Shown: piece by piece, positions 1-8,709 of the stretch
Layout: each line of letters opens with the position of its first letter
Numbering within the stretch: the stretch's first letter is position 1
Source: Candidatus Falkowiibacteriota bacterium
GTDB lineage: Bacteria > Patescibacteriota > Patescibacteriia > Patescibacteriales > UBA12465
Direction: 5' to 3'
NCBI GenBank assembly: GCA_012800315.1
Contig: JAAZJO010000012.1
Coordinates: 1-36,375, forward strand
DNA length: 36,375 nt
Program-made: the position numbers and the translations under genes
The notes under the pieces: model-generated
Told to the model about the DNA's origin: nothing
Databases searched by the model: none
Seen by the model: the letters and a program-made list of their open reading frames with translations, nothing else

Positions 1-57
1 GAACCCTGGACCCCTTCGGTGTAAACGAAGTGCTCTAACCAGCTGAGCTATGCGCCC
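1..57 (-). tRNA. tRNA-Val(TAC), cut by the window edge
   Basis: On the minus strand the acceptor 5' arm GGGCGCA (51-57) is followed by TAGCTCAG and a D-arm. The anticodon arm is CTTCG-TTTACAC-CGAAG, so the anticodon is TAC (Val, GUA). The T-arm and 3' acceptor lie outside the window. It is 16 nt downstream of a tRNA-Leu on the same strand, so both are probably cotranscribed. Confidence 0.93.
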
Positions 58-73
58 CTTTGTTTGTTTGGCT

Positions 74-160
<87 letters not shown>

Positions 161-178
161 AAACTTAAAGATATTTGT

Positions 179-505
179 TTATTTAACAACTTTTTCTTTT
201 AGCTTCTTCTTATATCCATCACGTAGATAGTATAATTTTGCTCGCTTTACCTTCGCTTCTTTTTTAATTTCAATCTTTGTAATTGTCGGCAAATTTAAAG
301 GAAAAATTTTTTCTACACCAATACCATCAGAAATTTTACGAACAGTAATAGTCGCACCCACTTCTTTATTGTGTTTACGAGCAATAATCATTCCCTCAAA
401 ATATTGTACACGCTCTTTTTCTTCTCCTTTAGAATTTAATTCTTTAATTTTTTGATAAACCCTGACAGTCATGCCTGGTTTTAATTCTAATTTAGTCTCA
501 ACCAT
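179..505 (-). CDS. rplS: 50S ribosomal protein L19
   Basis: This 108-residue basic protein matches bacterial L19 from end to end: an N-terminal GMTVRVYQKI strand, FEGMIIARKH, TITVRKISDGIGVEKIFPLN, and the C-terminal KVKRAKLYYLRD block. L19 sits at the interface of the ribosomal subunits. Length is normal (about 115). No Shine-Dalgarno precedes the ATG at 503-505, as is usual in this window. A nine-pair hairpin at 522-545 lies in the leader. The usual neighbours trmD and rimM are absent; instead a CMP-kinase-like gene is upstream and two tRNAs are downstream. Confidence 0.97.
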   Translation of the reverse strand: MVETKLELKPGMTVRVYQKIKELNSKGEEKERVQYFEGMIIARKHNKEVGATITVRKISDGIGVEKIFPLNLPTITKIEIKKEAKVKRAKLYYLRDGYKKKLKEKVVK

Positions 506-521
506 ATAGTTAAAATTATAT

Positions 522-545
522 AAACGAGATGTTTAAATCTCGTTT
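522..545 (-). promoter_or_regulatory. Hairpin in the rplS leader
   Basis: AAACGAGAT and ATCTCGTTT form a nine-pair perfect stem with a six-base loop, 17 nt upstream of the rplS start. On the minus strand it is followed by a weak T-rich stretch (TATATAATTTT). It could terminate the upstream gene, or be a structured leader controlling L19; the sequence alone does not decide. Confidence 0.5.
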
Positions 546-581
546 CAAACTACTTATTTAATAAGGCAAATCTTGTCTAAT

Positions 582-608
582 ATTATAATTATTTTTTCCT
601 ATTGTCAA
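582..608 (-). promoter_or_regulatory. Probable promoter for rplS
   Basis: On the minus strand TTGACA (603-608) and TATAAT (582-587) are both consensus but separated by only 15 bp, shorter than the ideal 17. They overlap the 3' end of the preceding CMP-kinase-like gene. The predicted start near 575 would give a leader of about 70 nt that includes the hairpin at 522-545. Confidence 0.5.
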
Positions 609-1158
609 GGCTGCTTTTAACAAAATCATATACAGACTGAAAAACCTCTTCTGGCGTCAAATTAGTAGTATCAAGATAGAAATCATAATTCTTTGGATTA
701 TAAACATCAATCCCATAATACTTATAATAGCGAACATTATCGCTTTCTATTCTTTTTTTATTGCTCTCTATCACTGCCTCAACGCTATCTAACTTTTTAT
801 CCTCATTACGATCATTTTTCTGCTGCAAACTGCCAAAAATACGTTTTGCTCCCTCTTCTAAACTAACATCAAGATAAATTTTCAGGGAATGAGGAATAAA
901 ATACCAAGAAGTCCGACCCTCAATAATAAAATTATCTTCTTTTTGTCCCAGTTCTCGCTGATATTCATCAACTTCTTGATCAGTGACTGGATCATTTTCT
1001 CCCAATTTATTATATTCGGCTAAAGTCAAACCTCGCTTTTGAGCTCTTTCTCGCCTTAAACCACCAATATAATATCTTGGCCAGTCTAATTTAGCTGCTA
1101 ACATTTTGGCAATCGTGCTTTTCCCCGATCCTGGAGCTCCACTTAAAGAAATAATCAT
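589..1158 (-). CDS. Cytidylate kinase-like P-loop kinase
   Basis: This 189-residue protein begins with a Walker A loop GAPGSGKST (residues 7-15). The middle region has VDEYQRELG and IIEGRTSWYFIP, followed by a KIYLDVSLEEGAKRI strand-helix. This order resembles the short, archaeal-type CMP kinase (cytidylate kinase 2) rather than the 225-residue E. coli Cmk. It would phosphorylate CMP or dCMP with ATP in the cytosol. It is transcribed away from smc, sharing a 93-bp AT-rich intergenic stretch, and lies directly upstream of rplS. Substrate is inferred from the family, and another nucleotide kinase is possible. Confidence 0.8.
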   Translation of the reverse strand: MIISLSGAPGSGKSTIAKMLAAKLDWPRYYIGGLRRERAQKRGLTLAEYNKLGENDPVTDQEVDEYQRELGQKEDNFIIEGRTSWYFIPHSLKIYLDVSLEEGAKRIFGSLQQKNDRNEDKKLDSVEAVIESNKKRIESDNVRYYKYYGIDVYNPKNYDFYLDTTNLTPEEVFQSVYDFVKSSLDNRKK

Positions 1159-1251
1159 ATTTTTATTTTTTGTTTGTCTTTTCAGACTTTATTATTTATT
1201 ATATTATTATATAGTAAAAAGTAAATAACGGCTATTTAGTATTAAAGTATT

Positions 1252-4200
1252 ATGTATCTAGAAAAATTAGAGATTCAGGGATTTAAATCCTTTGCTAATA
1301 AAAATAAACTTATTTTTTCCGGGTTAGTTGATGGAAAAAAGCGAGGTTTAACTGCTATTGTTGGCCCAAATGGTTCTGGAAAATCAAATGTGGCTGATGC
1401 AATTCGCTGGGCTTTAGGGGAGCAAAGCATGAAAACCATTCGCGGAAAAAAAAGTGAAGATGTTATTTTTTCTGGTTCAGATAAAAAAGGGCAACTCGGC
1501 ATGGCTGAGGTTTCTCTGTATTTAAATAACTCTGAAACAGCTAAAAATAAAACAGCCGCTCCAGAAACAATTGAAAAAGAAAGTGATCTTGATCAAATAA
1601 TTTTAAACTGCCCAGAAATAATTATTACACGTCGTATTTATCGCAGTGGCGAGAGTGAATATCTTTTAAATAATAACCGTGTTCGTTTAACTGATATTCA
1701 GATGCTGCTCGCTAAAGCTAATTTTGGTCAAAAAACCTATAGTGTTATTGGGCAAGGCATGGTGGAAAACTTTCTCAACTCCTCCACTACTGAAAAAAAA
1801 GATTTTTTTGATGAGGCTACTGGCGTTAAACAATTTCAAATTAAGCGTGACGCTGCTCTAAATAGATTAGAATCTAGTTATGAAAACCTCCAACAGGTAG
1901 AAATGCTTTTGGCGGAAATTAAACCTCGCCTAAGAAGTCTAACTAGACAAATTGAAAAATTAAAACGTCGTGATGAAATCTCTCAGCACCTAAAAACAAC
2001 TCAACTTAATTATTATAGTTTTCTTTGGCAAGATATTAACCAAAAACTAAATAAAGTTAATGAAAGTTTTTTAGACTTAGAAAAAAATAAAATTGAAAAA
2101 GAAAAGAAGCTAGAAAAATTAAATGAAGATTTAAATCGGATTCGGGCAACTGATAATTTTCGGGAGATTAGCGAGCTGCAACCCCGTTTACGAGAACTAG
2201 AAAATCAAAAAAACCAACTAAACAAACAGCTTTCTAAATTACAAGCTGAATTAGAAATTCAATTAGAGGCTCAAGGGCAATTTGATGTTTCTTGGTTAAA
2301 TAATAAGCAAGAAGAGTTAAAGATTGAGCTAGAAAATATCACCGCTGAAATTGCAGCCATAAATCCAACCGACACAGATCGTGAAGAAATTTTTTTGCGC
2401 GAAGAATTAGAAACAATAAATGCTGAAATTAATCGGGCAAATAATCTGCGTCACCAAATTGATCACTTAGAAACAGAAAAATATTCTTATACTAAACAAA
2501 TATCAAAATTAGAGGCAGTACTTGAGGCCAACCTAGAAGTTCAAGGACAATTTGATGTTTCTTGGTTAAATAATAAAAATGAAGAATTAAGTACTGAGTT
2601 AAAAAAATTAAATAATGAAATCACTAATTTAAAGTCCGAAAATAATCGCGATCAAGAAATTGCCACTGAAAAAAAATTAAATTCTCTTCAGGAAAATTTA
2701 ATTCGTCTGAATAAAGAATTAGAAAATTTAAATAAAGAATTGCGCCAAGATAGTAAAAATGAAGGGCAAAATGAAGCTCTAAGCAAATTAATTGATGAAT
2801 TTTTAAAACAACTAGAAGAAATTGAACAAGAAACAGATCTCCAACAACTAAAAAAATTAATCAACGTAGCCAAAAATGACTTCCAGCAGAAAATTACTAA
2901 ATTAATCAATGGCTTAGATGATGATAAACTAAAACAAATAAAAAAAATTCAAACAGAAATAATTTCCTTAAATGAAGATAAGCAGCAGACCCAAGAAATT
3001 CTCAACGCTGAGCGCCTACGTCTCTCTACCATTAATGAACGTCTTCGTTTGCTAGAAGATCGGAAATCTCAAACCGAAAAAGAAATCGCTGACATTAAAG
3101 CAAAGCTAGAAAAAGCGCAGGTTAAATTTGATGCGAGTGAAATTGAAGCGGAGAAACGAGAATTGACTAAAAAAATTGAAGCCCTAGAAAAAGAACAAGC
3201 TAATCTGCAAATAAATTTGCGCTTAGAAGAGTGGTTAGAAAAAAAACAACTTATAACTAATAAAATAAATGATTGTCGCTTAAAAGCATCTACTTTAGCA
3301 GAGCGAGTTCGCTTGTTAAACACTAAAAAACTACAAACCGAAAAAGAAATCGCTGACATTAAAGCAAAGCTAGAAAAAGCGCAGGTTAAATTTGATGCGA
3401 GTGAAATTGAAGCGGAAAAAGAATTAATTAATAAGCGTCTCGCCTCTCTAAATGAAGAAATAAAAAATATAGAAATAAAATTAGTTGAATTTAATACTGC
3501 TCAAGAAAAAGAAAAAGGCTTAATGTATGAATGTCAAAAAAATATTCAGTCTCTCCAGCAAGAAATTAATACTATTTTAGCCGAACTAAATAATTTAAGG
3601 GTAGAAGCCGCTCGTCAAGAAACAAAACTAGAAGATCTAGAAGCTAATATTAGAAATGATGAATTAGAAATAAATGATATTCGCGACTATAAAATAACTA
3701 CCACAGACATTGCTATTAATCGCTGGCAAAAAGAAATTGCGAATAGTAAATTACAACTAGAACAAATCGGTGGCATTGATCCAGAAACTGAAAAAGAGTT
3801 TGCTGAGACTAAAGAACGTTATGACTTCCTAACTAATCAAACTACCGATCTTCATCAAGCAATTAAATCCTTAGAAGAAATTATTTACGAATTAGACTCT
3901 AATATTAAAAGTCGCTTTGATGTTGAGTTTAAAGTAATTTCTGAAAAATTTAATGAATATTTTAAAGTTTTGTTTAATGGTGGTTCAGCTAAAATATCTA
4001 AGATAATGATTGATGAATCAGAAGAAGATAAACAAAAAGCAACTGAACATAATGAAAATGGTCATCATGCTCACCTAGAGGGATTAAGCGCAGCTGACGC
4101 TGAGACTAAAAAAGCAAACGATGAAAAATTAAAGAGAATAAAGTTTTTACGCAAACACAATGCTGTTGGCTTGGCCGGCATTGATATTCAAGCTACGCCA

Positions 4201-4530
4201 CCAGGTAAAAAAATACAAACCGTCTCCATGCTTTCCGGTGGCGAACGTGCTTTAACAGCCATTGCTTTAATTTGCGCAATTATCAGCGCTAATCCTTCCC
4301 CTTTTGTTGTTTTAGACGAAGCTGATGCCGCCCTAGATGAAGCTAACTCTGAACGTTTGGCTAAAATTTTAGATGACTTATCTAATAAAACTCAGTTTAT
4401 TGTCATTACTCATAATCGCGCTTCCATGCGACGTGCCAGTATTCTTTATGGAGTAACCATGGAAGAAAATGGGGTGAGCAAACTCCTGAGTGTTAAACTT
4501 GATGATTTAAAAAATAAAAATATTTTTTAA
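1252..4530 (+). CDS. smc: Chromosome segregation ATPase SMC, no recognisable hinge
   Basis: This 1092-residue protein has a split ABC ATPase head. Walker A GPNGSGKSN is at 38-46 and the Q-loop region NFGQKTYSVIGQG at about 160-172. The C-terminal half has the signature LSGGERALTAIAL near 993, Walker B and D-loop VVLDEADAALDEAN near 1019, and H-loop ITHNR near 1051. The spacer is coiled coil. SMC forms the condensin core that extrudes DNA loops. The canonical globular hinge of about 150 residues is not visible: the midpoint (about 500-555) is a short helical segment with no glycine-rich hinge motifs and no Rad50-type CxxC hook. FDxS motifs at F344, F434, F626 and F714 are symmetric about residue 529. 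ScpA and ScpB are not in the window. Confidence 0.95.
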   Translation: MYLEKLEIQGFKSFANKNKLIFSGLVDGKKRGLTAIVGPNGSGKSNVADAIRWALGEQSMKTIRGKKSEDVIFSGSDKKGQLGMAEVSLYLNNSETAKNKTAAPETIEKESDLDQIILNCPEIIITRRIYRSGESEYLLNNNRVRLTDIQMLLAKANFGQKTYSVIGQGMVENFLNSSTTEKKDFFDEATGVKQFQIKRDAALNRLESSYENLQQVEMLLAEIKPRLRSLTRQIEKLKRRDEISQHLKTTQLNYYSFLWQDINQKLNKVNESFLDLEKNKIEKEKKLEKLNEDLNRIRATDNFREISELQPRLRELENQKNQLNKQLSKLQAELEIQLEAQGQFDVSWLNNKQEELKIELENITAEIAAINPTDTDREEIFLREELETINAEINRANNLRHQIDHLETEKYSYTKQISKLEAVLEANLEVQGQFDVSWLNNKNEELSTELKKLNNEITNLKSENNRDQEIATEKKLNSLQENLIRLNKELENLNKELRQDSKNEGQNEALSKLIDEFLKQLEEIEQETDLQQLKKLINVAKNDFQQKITKLINGLDDDKLKQIKKIQTEIISLNEDKQQTQEILNAERLRLSTINERLRLLEDRKSQTEKEIADIKAKLEKAQVKFDASEIEAEKRELTKKIEALEKEQANLQINLRLEEWLEKKQLITNKINDCRLKASTLAERVRLLNTKKLQTEKEIADIKAKLEKAQVKFDASEIEAEKELINKRLASLNEEIKNIEIKLVEFNTAQEKEKGLMYECQKNIQSLQQEINTILAELNNLRVEAARQETKLEDLEANIRNDELEINDIRDYKITTTDIAINRWQKEIANSKLQLEQIGGIDPETEKEFAETKERYDFLTNQTTDLHQAIKSLEEIIYELDSNIKSRFDVEFKVISEKFNEYFKVLFNGGSAKISKIMIDESEEDKQKATEHNENGHHAHLEGLSAADAETKKANDEKLKRIKFLRKHNAVGLAGIDIQATPPGKKIQTVSMLSGGERALTAIALICAIISANPSPFVVLDEADAALDEANSERLAKILDDLSNKTQFIVITHNRASMRRASILYGVTMEENGVSKLLSVKLDDLKNKNIF
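3070..3416 (+). repeat. 83-bp perfect direct repeat inside smc
   Basis: Positions 3070-3152 and 3334-3416 are identical over 83 bp, offset by 264 bp (exactly 88 codons, in frame). Both encode the same coiled-coil block containing EIADIKAKLEKAQ and KFDASEIEAE. A related, shorter repeat in the ascending coil (around 2276-2305 and 2546-2575, offset 270 bp) encodes QFDVSWLNNK twice. Exact nucleotide identity in an otherwise diverging coil indicates recent duplication or gene conversion. Confidence 0.95.
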
Positions 4531-4570
4531 AAAATATTTAGATAATTTTCATCCTCAATTTGTTAAAATA

Positions 4571-4600
4571 AAAATCATCCAACTACGGATGATTTTTTAT
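4571..4600 (+). terminator. Intrinsic terminator after smc
   Basis: AAAATCATCC and GGATGATTTT form a ten-pair stem with a six-base loop (AACTAC), followed by a T-rich tail. It lies 40 nt past the smc stop and 19 nt before the comM start. Confidence 0.88.
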
Positions 4601-4618
4601 TAAATTAAATTATTTTTT

Positions 4619-6169
4619 ATGCCCACAAAAATATTATCAGCTGCTTTAATTGGTTTAGAAGCAAGAATCATTGAAGTTGAAGCCGATGCTGGCGGTGGCG
4701 ACTTTGGACAAATCTCTATTGTTGGTCTACCCGATACTTCTGTTTCTGAGGCGCGAGAAAGGGTTAAAAGCGCTCTACGAAATTGTCCTTATGAATATCC
4801 TCGCCGTAAAATTACTGTTAATTTAGCACCAACTAATATCAAAAAACATGGACCAGCCTATGATTTACCAATTGCAATCAGTATTTTAGCTTTAAAGAAT
4901 GAATTCGCTTTTGATTTTTCTAAAGCCATTATGGTGGGTGAATTATCACTTAGCGGAGCAGTCCGTCCAGTGACTGGTATTTTAGCTATCGCTTTAAAAG
5001 CAAAAACGGCTGGCATAAAAACCCTATTTATTCCGGCTGAAAATTTAACAGAGGCTCAATTAATTACTGGTCTCACTATTTTTCCGGTAAAAAATTTAGA
5101 ACAAATGATTTTATTTTTAAAAACTGGAAAAAATAATTTTTCCTCTGATGACAATTCCTCCTCAAAAAACATCCTCTCTGTAAATTCATTTAACAACACA
5201 GAAATTATTAAAAATAAAGATGTTGACCTAGCTTTAATTAAAGGACAATCTAAGGCTAAGCGCGCCCTAGAAATAGCGGCTGCTGGTGGACATAATATTT
5301 TATTAATTGGTCCGCCCGGCTCAGGAAAAACTTTTTTAGCACAAGCCTTACCAAGCATCTTACCACCGCTCTCTGCTGAAGAAATGCTGGAAGTAACTAA
5401 TATTTATAGTGTGGCTGGCGAATTAAAAAATAACCATCTCCTTATTTCTGAACGTCCTTTTCGCACCCCACACCACAGTGCTTCAACTACTGCCTTAATC
5501 GGCGGCGGCACTTGGCCACGGCCTGGAGAAATTTCTTTAGCCCATCGTGGTGTTTTATTTCTTGATGAATTTCCCGAATTTGCTCGTTCTGCCCTAGAAA
5601 ATCTCCGACAACCACTGGAAGAAAAAAATATTAATATTAATCGGGCCGCTGGTTCGCTTAATTTTCCTTGCAATTTTATTTTAATAGCCGCCATGAATCC
5701 CTGTCCTTGTGGTTATTATGGTGATCAAAAAATTACTTGTCGCTGTACCGAACAACAAATTTTTAACTATAAGAAAAAAATATCCGGCCCAATCCTTGAT
5801 CGCCTTGATCTTCATGTAACTATGCCACGAGTTGATTTTAATGAATTAGAAAGTAAACAGGCAGCCGAGAGTTCTGCGACTGTAAAACTACGCGTTGAAA
5901 AAGCTCGCCAACGTCAAGCTTCGCGATTCAAAAAAACTTCCTTTACCACTAATTCAGATATGACTAGTGCTGCGGTTCGTAATTTCTGCCCCCTAGATAG
6001 CGCCTCTCTTGAAATTATGAAAGAAGCTGTTGCTAAGTTAAATCTCTCCTCGCGATCTTATTTTCGGGTACTTAAATTAGCTAGAACAATCGCTGATTTA
6101 AATGACTCAGAGCAAATACTACCTACTCATTTAGCCGAAGCTCTGCAATATCGTCCTAAAATAGAGTAA
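4619..6169 (+). CDS. comM: YifB/ComM family Mg-chelatase-like AAA+ ATPase
   Basis: This 516-residue protein has an N-terminal Lon-like/ChlI domain (about 1-180, with ITVNLAPTNIKKHGPAYDLPIA), an AAA+ domain with Walker A GPPGSGKT (about 231-238) and Walker B LFLDEFPEF (about 312-320), the cysteine-rich MNPCPCGYYGD block near 360, and a C-terminal Mg_chelatase_C helical domain. Length is normal for ComM (about 507). In Vibrio and Haemophilus ComM is a hexameric branch-migration helicase that integrates DNA taken up by transformation. Here that role is inferred. No other competence gene is in the window. It is separated from smc by a terminator. Confidence 0.95.
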   Translation: MPTKILSAALIGLEARIIEVEADAGGGDFGQISIVGLPDTSVSEARERVKSALRNCPYEYPRRKITVNLAPTNIKKHGPAYDLPIAISILALKNEFAFDFSKAIMVGELSLSGAVRPVTGILAIALKAKTAGIKTLFIPAENLTEAQLITGLTIFPVKNLEQMILFLKTGKNNFSSDDNSSSKNILSVNSFNNTEIIKNKDVDLALIKGQSKAKRALEIAAAGGHNILLIGPPGSGKTFLAQALPSILPPLSAEEMLEVTNIYSVAGELKNNHLLISERPFRTPHHSASTTALIGGGTWPRPGEISLAHRGVLFLDEFPEFARSALENLRQPLEEKNININRAAGSLNFPCNFILIAAMNPCPCGYYGDQKITCRCTEQQIFNYKKKISGPILDRLDLHVTMPRVDFNELESKQAAESSATVKLRVEKARQRQASRFKKTSFTTNSDMTSAAVRNFCPLDSASLEIMKEAVAKLNLSSRSYFRVLKLARTIADLNDSEQILPTHLAEALQYRPKIE

Positions 6170-6172
6170 TAA

Positions 6173-6202
6173 TTGGAATATTCAAATTATTTTTGATATA
6201 AT
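6173..6202 (+). promoter_or_regulatory. Promoter for the 6228 lipoprotein gene
   Basis: TTGGAA (6173-6178), an 18-bp spacer and a perfect TATAAT (6197-6202) precede the start codon by 25 nt. The -35 overlaps the region just past the comM stop. Confidence 0.6.
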
Positions 6203-6227
6203 AAAAACAGAAACAATAATAAAAAAT

Positions 6228-7598
6228 ATGTCTAAAAAAATAGCAATTTTAGCTCTATTAATGGTTTTTATTTTAAATTCCGGCTTTGGTTGTAAAACAA
6301 CAAAAAGAGAACTGGAAGAAACTTTAAAACCAATCACTTTAACTTATTGGCGTGTTTTTGACGACTCCGATGCTTTTGATGAAATTATCACTAAATATAA
6401 AGCCCTCCACCCGAATATAAACATAAATTATAAAAAACTTCGTCTAGAAGAATATGAAACAGAATTATTAAACGCTCTAGCTGAAGATCGCGGACCAGAT
6501 ATCTTTTCTATTCACAATACTTGGATTAAAAAATATCAACCAAAATTATTACCACTACCAGAAAGCACTACTTTAGTTTATCCAGTAGTTACCGGCACCA
6601 TTAAAAAAGAAACTACTTACCAAAACAAAACCACCAAAAGCATTACTAATAAAGAGGTGCGGGATAAATTTGTTGATGTTGTTGGTCGTGATGTTATTTT
6701 AAACGATGAAAAAATATATGGCTTACCTTTATCAGTTGACACTTTAGCCATGTATTATAATAAAGACTTATTTAATAATGCTGGTATAAGTAAAATTCCT
6801 AATTACTGGAACCGAGAATTTTTACAAACCGTCAATAAGCTAACAAAGCATGGAGACAAAAATGCTTTAATACAATCAGGGGCTGCTCTAGGAGGCAGTA
6901 CCAATATAAATAGATATAGTGATATTCTAGCTATTTTAATGATGCAAAGTGGCACCACCATGATAGATGATACTGGCAAAGTATTATTTAACGCCTCCGC
7001 CGGATATTCAACTTACAATCCGGCCGCTGATGCTCTCCGTTTTTATATTGATTTTGCTGACCAAACTAAAGAATCATATTCTTGGAATAGTGATCTTCCT
7101 AATTCTCTAGAAATGTTTATTAGCGGCAATCTAGGAATTATGTTTGCTTATTCTTATGATTTACCAACTATAAAAGCTCAAGCGCCAAAACTTAATTTCT
7201 CTATCGCTCCGCTACCCCAAATAGAAGGAAATCCACCAACTAATATTAATATGGCTAACTATTGGGTTGAAGTTGTTTCTAAGAAAACTCCTCACGCTGA
7301 CGCTGCTTGGGACTTTGTTCAATTTATCACTAAAGAAGAGCAAGCTAAAACTTATTTAGAAAAAACACATCGCCCAACCGCCCTGCGCTCCTTAATTGAC
7401 TTACAAAAAAATGATGAAGAGATAAATGTTTTTGTTAACCAAGTTTTAACCGCTAAAAGTTGGTATCGGGGTAAAAATGTTAAAGCAGCCGAAGATGCTA
7501 TTGCTGAAATGATTAATAATGCTTTAATCATTCCAAGTGACAAGCTTCAAACCGTACTTAATACCGCTGCCACTAAAATCCAACAAACAATTTATTAA
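6228..7598 (+). CDS. Family 1 extracellular solute-binding lipoprotein
   Basis: This 456-residue protein starts with a hydrophobic signal sequence and a cysteine at residue 22 in the context SGFGC, a loose lipobox, so it is probably lipidated by the Lgt encoded at 13823. The mature part follows the type 1 periplasmic binding protein pattern: ITLTYWRVFDDSDAFDEIITKY, GPDIFSIHNTW, YGLPLSVDTLAMYYNKDLF, GNLGIMFAYSYD and a WDFVQFITKEEQ C-lobe. This family binds sugars or similar solutes for ABC import. No permease or ATPase is in the window. The gene begins a plus-strand run with the pilin-like, RodZ-like and methyltransferase genes. The ligand is unknown. Confidence 0.88.
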   Translation: MSKKIAILALLMVFILNSGFGCKTTKRELEETLKPITLTYWRVFDDSDAFDEIITKYKALHPNININYKKLRLEEYETELLNALAEDRGPDIFSIHNTWIKKYQPKLLPLPESTTLVYPVVTGTIKKETTYQNKTTKSITNKEVRDKFVDVVGRDVILNDEKIYGLPLSVDTLAMYYNKDLFNNAGISKIPNYWNREFLQTVNKLTKHGDKNALIQSGAALGGSTNINRYSDILAILMMQSGTTMIDDTGKVLFNASAGYSTYNPAADALRFYIDFADQTKESYSWNSDLPNSLEMFISGNLGIMFAYSYDLPTIKAQAPKLNFSIAPLPQIEGNPPTNINMANYWVEVVSKKTPHADAAWDFVQFITKEEQAKTYLEKTHRPTALRSLIDLQKNDEEINVFVNQVLTAKSWYRGKNVKAAEDAIAEMINNALIIPSDKLQTVLNTAATKIQQTIY

Positions 7599-7612
7599 AT
7601 TTGTTGACTTAT

Positions 7613-8029
7613 ATGTTAAAAAAAATATTTTTAAGCTGTGCCTGTCTCGCTTTAGTTTTCACTGCTCTAAGTGTTCCTTTTACTGACCTACAAGCCCAAG
7701 ACTCAATTATTGACCCAAACTCTGCTCAATATCAAGAAGGCAACTATTCTTTAGATGATATCATGATAACTATTATTTCTATCTCCGGCTGGATCTTAGG
7801 CATTATCGGCTCTTTAGCTTTATTAATGTTTGTTTACGGCGGTTTTATGTTTCTTATTTCCGCCGGTAGTAGTGATAAAGTTGGTCAAGCTAAAAAAATA
7901 ATTGTCGCGGCTGTTATTGGTTTAGTGATTGTTTTTTCTAGTTATCTAATTATCCGTTTCGTTTCTCAAGCAATGGGCGTTGATTGGGAGGGAGGAAGAA
8001 TAATCACCAACAGCACTCAACAACATTAA
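7613..8029 (+). CDS. VirB2/TrbC-like (T4SS pilin-like) membrane protein
   Basis: This 138-residue protein has an N-terminal signal sequence ending near LQAQ, then two membrane helices (about 55-80 and 95-118) joined by a short loop (SAGSSDKVGQAKK). This is the TrbC/VirB2 pilin layout. I start it at the ATG at 7613 rather than the in-frame TTG at 7601, because MLKKIFL begins a standard signal sequence. It is a seventh, diverged relative of the array at 10231-12740: the loop is shorter and lacks GGNEQK. The start is 14 nt after the solute-binding gene, so cotranscription is likely. Function is unproven. Confidence 0.75.
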   Translation: MLKKIFLSCACLALVFTALSVPFTDLQAQDSIIDPNSAQYQEGNYSLDDIMITIISISGWILGIIGSLALLMFVYGGFMFLISAGSSDKVGQAKKIIVAAVIGLVIVFSSYLIIRFVSQAMGVDWEGGRIITNSTQQH

Positions 8030-8045
8030 CCATATTACATAGCCT

Positions 8046-8705
8046 ATGACCGCTTTTATTCCTAAAAAAATCAGACAAGAAGAAGGTTTAGGAGAGAAAT
8101 TACAACAGGCTCGTCGCCAAAAAAATTTAAAAATAGAAAATATTGCCCAACAACTTGGCATTAAAACAGAATACCTAATTGCTTTAGAGGAAGAACGTTT
8201 TGATAAATTACCAGCTGGATTATATGGAAAAAATTTTATCAAAAAATATGCCTCCTTTCTCGGTTTAGATAATGAAGAAATTTCCCAAGACTGGCAGAGA
8301 CAAACCTCAACTGATTCCCCTAATGATCCCTTTTCTCGGAAAATTTTAGCTAAAAATAATTTTTTAGTTTTTCCTAAAATAATTCGTAACCTTCTTGTAG
8401 TAGGAGCAATCGCTGTTTGTCTGTTATATCTCGGTTTTTATTTTAAACGCATTATCCTGCCTCCTGAATTAATTATTCTTTACCCCGCTGACAATCTATC
8501 CCTAAATGCTACTAGCCTAGAAATTAGTGGACAAACTGAAAAAGAAGCAGAGGTGACTATAAACGGAGAACTAGTTCTTAATAATCAAGATGGATTATTC
8601 TCTCAAACAGTTAATTTAAAAAAAGGCTTAAATAGTATAACTATTAAAGCTAAGAAAAAATATAGTCGTGAAGAAACTGTCATTAGACAAATATTAGTAG
8701 AATAA
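8046..8705 (+). CDS. RodZ-like HTH membrane protein
   Basis: This 219-residue protein has an N-terminal helix-turn-helix (about 14-80; GEKLQQARRQKNLKIENIAQQLGIKTEYLIALEEE in short pieces), a single membrane helix (about 113-133), and an outer beta-rich domain (LIILYPADNLSL, LEISGQTEKEAEVTINGE) resembling the glucodextranase B or Ig-like fold. RodZ links MreB filaments to the wall-synthesis machinery, and its HTH binds MreB rather than DNA. The HTH_25 plus membrane helix plus outer domain order supports RodZ-like, but the outer domain is not the classical DUF4115, and no mreB is nearby. It ends 4 nt before the methyltransferase. Confidence 0.78.
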   Translation: MTAFIPKKIRQEEGLGEKLQQARRQKNLKIENIAQQLGIKTEYLIALEEERFDKLPAGLYGKNFIKKYASFLGLDNEEISQDWQRQTSTDSPNDPFSRKILAKNNFLVFPKIIRNLLVVGAIAVCLLYLGFYFKRIILPPELIILYPADNLSLNATSLEISGQTEKEAEVTINGELVLNNQDGLFSQTVNLKKGLNSITIKAKKKYSREETVIRQILVE

Positions 8706-8709
8706 AAAT

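Noticed and set aside
3069..3359. Open frame on the minus strand of smc
   Set aside because: It is an antisense shadow of the coiled-coil repeats, with no promoter or recognisable product.
7601..7612. TTG start for the first pilin-like gene
   Set aside because: The ATG at 7613 begins a standard lysine-led signal sequence; the upstream four codons add nothing.
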